From assembly GCF_011193355.1 (NCBI RefSeq), contig NZ_CP049780.1, positions 2,844,169 to 2,908,168 on the forward strand: DNA of 64,000 nt. The letters are read 5' to 3'. The notes beneath the pieces were generated by a model. It was not told where the DNA came from. It made no database searches and saw only the letters and a list, made by a program, of their open reading frames with translations. Each line of letters begins with the position of its first letter. Positions within the stretch are counted from its first letter, which is position 1. This DNA is from Streptomyces sp. JB150. GTDB taxonomy: Bacteria; Actinomycetota; Actinomycetes; Streptomycetales; Streptomycetaceae. The translations under genes were made by a program, and so were the position numbers. Below, one piece after another: positions 59,966 to 64,000 of the stretch.

Positions 59966-60352
59966 GTGGCCGGCGCGGCGGCGGTGGTGCTGCTCGCGCT
60001 CGTCGCCGTGCTCGTGGTCGGCCGGGGACGGCGGCGCCCGAGCGGGAACCGGTCGCGGGGGCGGGACGAGGGTGCCCGGCCGCGGCCGGCGGAGATCTGG
60101 TGGGCGGACGGGCCCTGTCCGGTGCTGTCGGTGCGGCGGCGGCGGGCGCGCGTCGCGAAGATCACCAGCAGGTACCGGGACGAACGGGCCGGTGTGGTGC
60201 CGCTGCCGCCGGGTGCCGTGGGCGACACCGAGGGGCGGGCGGGCTTCCTGGAGACGGACGAGCTGTGCGAGGTCCCGGTCGGGGACTTCCGGCGCAGGGT
60301 GGGGGTGGTGGACCCGGTCCTGTGGGACCAGGTCCGTCACCTGACCAGGTAG
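59966..60352 (+). CDS. membrane-anchored PemK/MazF-like protein, probably degenerate
   Basis: 128 aa if started at GTG 59966: one N-terminal helix (AGAAAVVLLALVAVLVVG), a basic linker, then a short PemK-like domain. The domain reads PAEIWWADGPCPVLSVRRRRARVAKITSRYRDERAGVVPLPPGA, ending VDPVLWDQVRHLTR. Relatives have a longer loop with acidic and Lys/Arg-Pro residues between the Trp pair and PCLVL; here it is missing. An ATG at 59952 starts MDTSWWPA in another frame, as if a few bases were lost near the 5' end. Toxin activity is doubtful, and no antitoxin is nearby. Confidence 0.6.
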   Translation: MAGAAAVVLLALVAVLVVGRGRRRPSGNRSRGRDEGARPRPAEIWWADGPCPVLSVRRRRARVAKITSRYRDERAGVVPLPPGAVGDTEGRAGFLETDELCEVPVGDFRRRVGVVDPVLWDQVRHLTR

Positions 60353-60422
60353 CGGCCGTCGTGCGGGCGCGGGCCGGTGCGGGCTCGTCGCGCGGTTCCG
60401 CACGCCCCTTGCGGGGCTCTGG

Positions 60423-61379
<957 letters not shown>

Positions 61380-61658
61380 TCAGGCCATGCCGCCGGCCAC
61401 GGCCGGCAGGATGGTGACGTTGTCGCCGTCGGTGAGCTTGGTGTTGATGCCGTCGAGGAAGCGGACGTCCTCGTCGTTCAGGTAGACGTTGACGAAGCGG
61501 CGGAGCTGGTCGCCGTCCACGATCCGGGCCTGAATGCCCGCGTGCCGGGTCTCGAGGTCGGCGAACAGCTCGGCGAGGGTGTCACCGCTGCCCTCCACCG
61601 CCTTCTGACCGTCGGTGTACTGGCGGAGGATGGTCGGGATGCGGACCTCGATGGCCAT
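61380..61658 (-). CDS. cysO: sulfur carrier protein CysO (MoaD/ThiS family)
   Basis: 92 aa ubiquitin-like carrier: IEVRIPTILRQYTDGQKAVEGSGDTLAELFADLE, RFVNVYLNDEDVRFLDG, ending ILPAVAGGMA. The diglycine needed for thiocarboxylation is not terminal; the final Met-Ala must first be removed. In M. tuberculosis the Mec protease cleaves the CysO-cysteine adduct, and here a mec-like gene lies just upstream. Between this gene and mec is a conserved leader peptide gene ending in Cys, so expression probably responds to cysteine supply. Confidence 0.94.
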   Translation of the reverse strand: MAIEVRIPTILRQYTDGQKAVEGSGDTLAELFADLETRHAGIQARIVDGDQLRRFVNVYLNDEDVRFLDGINTKLTDGDNVTILPAVAGGMA

Positions 61659-61746
61659 GGCTCAGGGCTCCTGTCGGAAGGTGTCGTCGGGTGGGTGGGC
61701 GCGCGCGGACGCGCCGCGGCTCACGGCCGTACGGTGGCAGGAAATG

Positions 61747-61842
61747 TCAACAGATGGCGCTGTTCAGCCTGCACAGATCGACGTGCAGCCGCGCCACGAG
61801 CAGGATGCTCGGCGCCTTCTCGCTCACGTCGTACAGAACCAT
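61747..61842 (-). CDS. cysteine-attenuation leader peptide
   Basis: 31-residue reading frame from ATG 61842: MVLYDVSEKAPSILLVARLH then VDLCRLNSAIC and TGA. The RLHVDLCRLxSAxC ending with a terminal Cys codon is the conserved actinobacterial putative leader peptide placed before sulfur-assimilation genes. It lies 88 bases upstream of cysO; the gap is GC-rich and can form a CGCGCGCGG-type stem. Too short for standard gene finding, but supported by the motif and location. Confidence 0.85.
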   Translation of the reverse strand: MVLYDVSEKAPSILLVARLHVDLCRLNSAIC

Positions 61843-61921
61843 GGGCTCATCGTATCGATTCCCGGTCGGGCTTCCGGAGTGTGATCCCACATGTCGGACG
61901 GATTCCGGCCGGATGGTGGGA

Positions 61922-62344
61922 TCAGTAGGCCGATACGACCCTGACCTCCTCCTCCGTGACCTCGCCGTCCACGATCCGGTAGGAGCGGAACTGGAACTCG
62001 CCCAGGCCGTCGGTGTCGGCGGTGGAGACGAGGACGTAGTGGGCGCCGGGCTCGTTGGCGTAGGAGATGTCCGTGCGGGACGGGTAGGCCTCGGTCGCGG
62101 TGTGGGAGTGGTAGATGACCACCGGTTCCTCGTCGCGGTCGTCCATCTCGCGGTAGAGCTTGAGCAGGTCGCCCGAGTCGAACTCGTAGAACGTGGGCGA
62201 CATGGCCGCGTTCAGCATGGGGATGAAGCGCTCGGGGCGGTCCGAGCCGGCCGGGCCCGCCACCACGCCGCACGCCTCGTCGGGGTGGTCCTTGCGCGCG
62301 TGGGCGACGATCTGGTCGTACAGGGCCTGGGTGATGGTCAGCAT
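61922..62344 (-). CDS. mec: M67-family metallopeptidase Mec
   Basis: 140 aa JAMM/MPN+ zinc peptidase. The N-terminal ITQALYDQIVAHARKDHPDEACGVVAG carries the catalytic Glu in DEACG. The zinc motif is HSHTATEAYPSRTD (HxH-x10-D), preceded by EEPVVIYHSH. In the cysteine pathway this protease releases cysteine from the CysO C-terminus and may also trim the two residues after the CysO diglycine. It is the first gene of the mec - leader peptide - cysO - cysM series on this strand. Confidence 0.94.
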   Translation of the reverse strand: MLTITQALYDQIVAHARKDHPDEACGVVAGPAGSDRPERFIPMLNAAMSPTFYEFDSGDLLKLYREMDDRDEEPVVIYHSHTATEAYPSRTDISYANEPGAHYVLVSTADTDGLGEFQFRSYRIVDGEVTEEEVRVVSAY

Positions 62345-62364
62345 GTCCGTCAGGATAAGCAGAA

Positions 62365-62401
62365 GGGCCGTTCCGTACCGAGGGTTGGTACGGAACGGCC
62401 C
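62365..62401 (-). terminator. hairpin downstream of the amino acid permease
   Basis: Perfect 15-bp stem GGGCCGTTCCGTACC with a seven-base loop (GAGGGTT), just upstream of mec and downstream of the minus-strand permease gene. Confidence 0.85.
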
Positions 62402-62408
62402 ACATGCC

Positions 62409-62467
62409 GGACGCCCTGAGCGGCAGCCGCAGGGAGTGCCACGAGTACCCCCTGCGGCTGGGCGTCC
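62409..62467. repeat. second, bipartite inverted repeat beside the terminator
   Basis: Arms GGACGCCC + AGCCGCAGGG pair with CCCTGCGGCT + GGGCGTCC, with an unpaired eight-base bulge on the left arm and a ~15-base loop. It lies between the permease stop and the first hairpin and may be a tandem terminator. Confidence 0.6.
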
Positions 62468-62503
62468 TCGGAGAGGGTCCGCCGGGCTGGTCAGCCGCGC
62501 TGA

Positions 62504-63910
62504 TCAGCCGCGCTTGTGGAAGGCCGCCGCCTCGGGGTTGCGGCTCTTCAGCACGAGGTAGCTGACGCCGAGGATCAGGGCCCACACCGGGGCGCAGTAC
62601 AGCGAGATCCGGGCGTCCTTGTCGATCCCCATGAGCACGATCACCATGCCGATGAAGGCCAGGGCGAACCAGCTGGTGAACGGGGCGCCGGGGGCCCGGA
62701 ACTCCGAGCGGGGCAGCTCGCCGCGGTCCGCCTTGGCACGGTAGCGGATCTGGGAGACCAGGATCATGATCCAGGCCCACATACCGGAGATGGTGGCGAA
62801 GGAGACGACGTAGTCGAACGCCTTGCCCGGCCACTGGTAGTTGATCCAGACGCCGACCATCATCAGCGCGGCCGAGAACGTGGTGCCGACCAGCGGCAGG
62901 CCCTTGGGCGTCAGCTTGGTGAACAGCTTCGGGCCCTGGTTGTTCAGCGCCAGGTCGCGCAGCATGCGGCCGGTGGAGTACATGCCGGAGTTGCAGGACG
63001 ACAGGGCGGCGGTGAGGACGACGAAGTTCACGATGCCCGCGCCGGCGGCCAGGCCCATCTTCTCGAAGGCGGCCACGAAGGGGCTCACGCCGGGCTGGAA
63101 GTGGGTCCACGGCACGACCGACAGGATCATGATCAGCGCGCCGACGTAGAAGACGGCGATGCGCCACGGCACGGTGTTGATCGCCTTGGGCAGCACGGTC
63201 TTCGGGTCCTTGGACTCGCCCGCGGTCACGCCGACCAGCTCGACGGCGAGGAAGGCGAACATGACCATCTGGAGGGTCATCAGGGACTCGCCGACGCCGT
63301 GCGGGAAGAAGCCGCCGTTGCTCCACAGGTGGGTCAGCGACGCGGTGTCGCCGGCGTCCGAGAAGCCGATCGTCAGGATGCCGGCGCAAATCAGGATCAT
63401 GCCGATGATGGCGGTGACCTTGACCATCGAGAACCAGAACTCCAGCTCACCGAAGAGCTTCACGGAGATGAGGTTCGCGCCGTACAGGATGATCGTGAAG
63501 ACCAGGGCGGACACCCATTGCGGGATGTCCCACCAGTACGTCATGTAGGCCGCCGCGGCGGTGACCTCGGTGATGCCGGTGACGACCCAGAAGAGCCAGT
63601 ACGTCCATCCCGTCACGAAGCCCGCGAAGGGGCCGATGAACTCGCGTGCGTACTCCGAGAAGGAGCCGGACACGGGGCGGTACATCAGCAGCTCGCCGAG
63701 CGCGCGCATGATGAAGAAGATGACGAGGCCCGCGATGGCGTACGCCAGGATGAGGCTGGGCCCGGCCTTCGAGATGCCCTTGCCCGCGCCGAGGAAGAGA
63801 CCGGTGCCGATGGCTCCGCCGATGGCGATCATCTGGATCTGCCGGCTGCCGAGGCCCCGCTCGTACCCCTCTTCGGAGGTGTTCTCCTTGTCGACCTGCA
63901 CAGAGGTCAT
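62504..63910 (-). CDS. APC-family amino acid permease
   Basis: 468 aa from ATG 63910 (MTSVQVDKENTSEEGYERGL); an upstream ATG at 63931 would add seven residues. Twelve predicted helices. The family opening GLGSRQIQMIAIGGAIGTGLFLGAGKGIS contains the amino-acid/cation-symporter motif, followed by RALGELLMYRPVSGSFSEYAREF and SSCNSGMYSTGRMLRDLA. This pattern belongs to the AnsP/GabP/LysP (amino acid transporter) group; asparagine, GABA or aromatic amino acids are possible substrates. The gene ends at the double hairpin before mec. Confidence 0.9.
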   Translation of the reverse strand: MTSVQVDKENTSEEGYERGLGSRQIQMIAIGGAIGTGLFLGAGKGISKAGPSLILAYAIAGLVIFFIMRALGELLMYRPVSGSFSEYAREFIGPFAGFVTGWTYWLFWVVTGITEVTAAAAYMTYWWDIPQWVSALVFTIILYGANLISVKLFGELEFWFSMVKVTAIIGMILICAGILTIGFSDAGDTASLTHLWSNGGFFPHGVGESLMTLQMVMFAFLAVELVGVTAGESKDPKTVLPKAINTVPWRIAVFYVGALIMILSVVPWTHFQPGVSPFVAAFEKMGLAAGAGIVNFVVLTAALSSCNSGMYSTGRMLRDLALNNQGPKLFTKLTPKGLPLVGTTFSAALMMVGVWINYQWPGKAFDYVVSFATISGMWAWIMILVSQIRYRAKADRGELPRSEFRAPGAPFTSWFALAFIGMVIVLMGIDKDARISLYCAPVWALILGVSYLVLKSRNPEAAAFHKRG

Positions 63911-64000
63911 GTGTGGTGCGCCTTTCTCCATACCGACCCGGGCCTCTCGTCGGCCCCGGATCGGGTCACGATCCCCCCGGATTGATGGAGCTGAGCGGGT

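Overview
The window is high-GC actinobacterial DNA with long third-position-GC genes, frequent GTG starts and 4-base start/stop overlaps. It also carries several families typical of Streptomyces: DUF3040, SAV_6107-type HEPN, an EIIB/EIIC N-acetylglucosamine PTS with DasR sites, and the graspetide precursor family. It reads as a chromosomal, mostly core segment of a Streptomyces species. I infer the genus from gene content and order; no database was searched.

Left block (1-22.5 kb): a TPP riboswitch and truncated thiO, an FAD oxidoreductase, an Rv2175c-like DNA-binding protein, thiE, metF and a membrane protein with a Tyr/Gln-rich tail. Next come a CrtI-like oxidoreductase and a TetR/YhgE-Pip/ABC-like ATPase operon with a candidate operator. 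They are followed by a HEPN protein, a methyltransferase, DUF3040, the MoxR-DUF58-transglutaminase operon, a beta carbonic anhydrase, and the start of the division/cell-wall cluster (rsmH-ftsL-ftsI'). The cluster stops abruptly: about 29 codons into ftsI the sequence becomes 73 consecutive C residues, followed by an unrelated ROK-family locus. This is an assembly join or a rearrangement breakpoint.

Middle block (22.5-48 kb): a divergent ROK regulator and Gfo/Idh oxidoreductase share a palindromic operator. They are followed by an F420-type luciferase-like oxidoreductase, an FAH-family hydrolase, a second short YidC with DUF6412, and a SEC-C protein. About 29.9-36.3 kb is a lower-GC accessory island. 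It holds a type IV restriction enzyme of SBD-SRA-HNH architecture (phosphorothioate/methyl-DNA targeting, ScoMcrA-like). It also holds a graspetide (ATP-grasp RiPP) cluster: a precursor peptide, an ATP-grasp ligase, a PIMT-like methyltransferase, a small upstream protein and a divergent HTH-TPR regulator with a GNAT acetyltransferase. The precursor frame runs without a stop into an upstream CxxC module. Beyond the island are DUF2267, Hsp20, a GlxA-type regulator, an MFS transporter, DUF445, an SGNH hydrolase, DUF1707 and a three-gene ABC-2 exporter.

Right block (48-64 kb): a class A penicillin-binding protein, a Gdx/SugE guanidinium exporter behind a probable guanidine-III riboswitch, a GroES-like protein, DUF3618, bcp, a repeat-containing HNH nuclease and tRNA-Leu(UAG). 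Then follow rdgB, a lipoprotein, rph and the N-acetylglucosamine PTS (nagF, nagE1, nagE2) with DasR-type sites. After an MBL hydrolase and a degenerate PemK-like protein comes the CysM-CysO-Mec cysteine pathway preceded by a conserved Cys-terminated leader peptide. The window ends with an APC amino acid permease.
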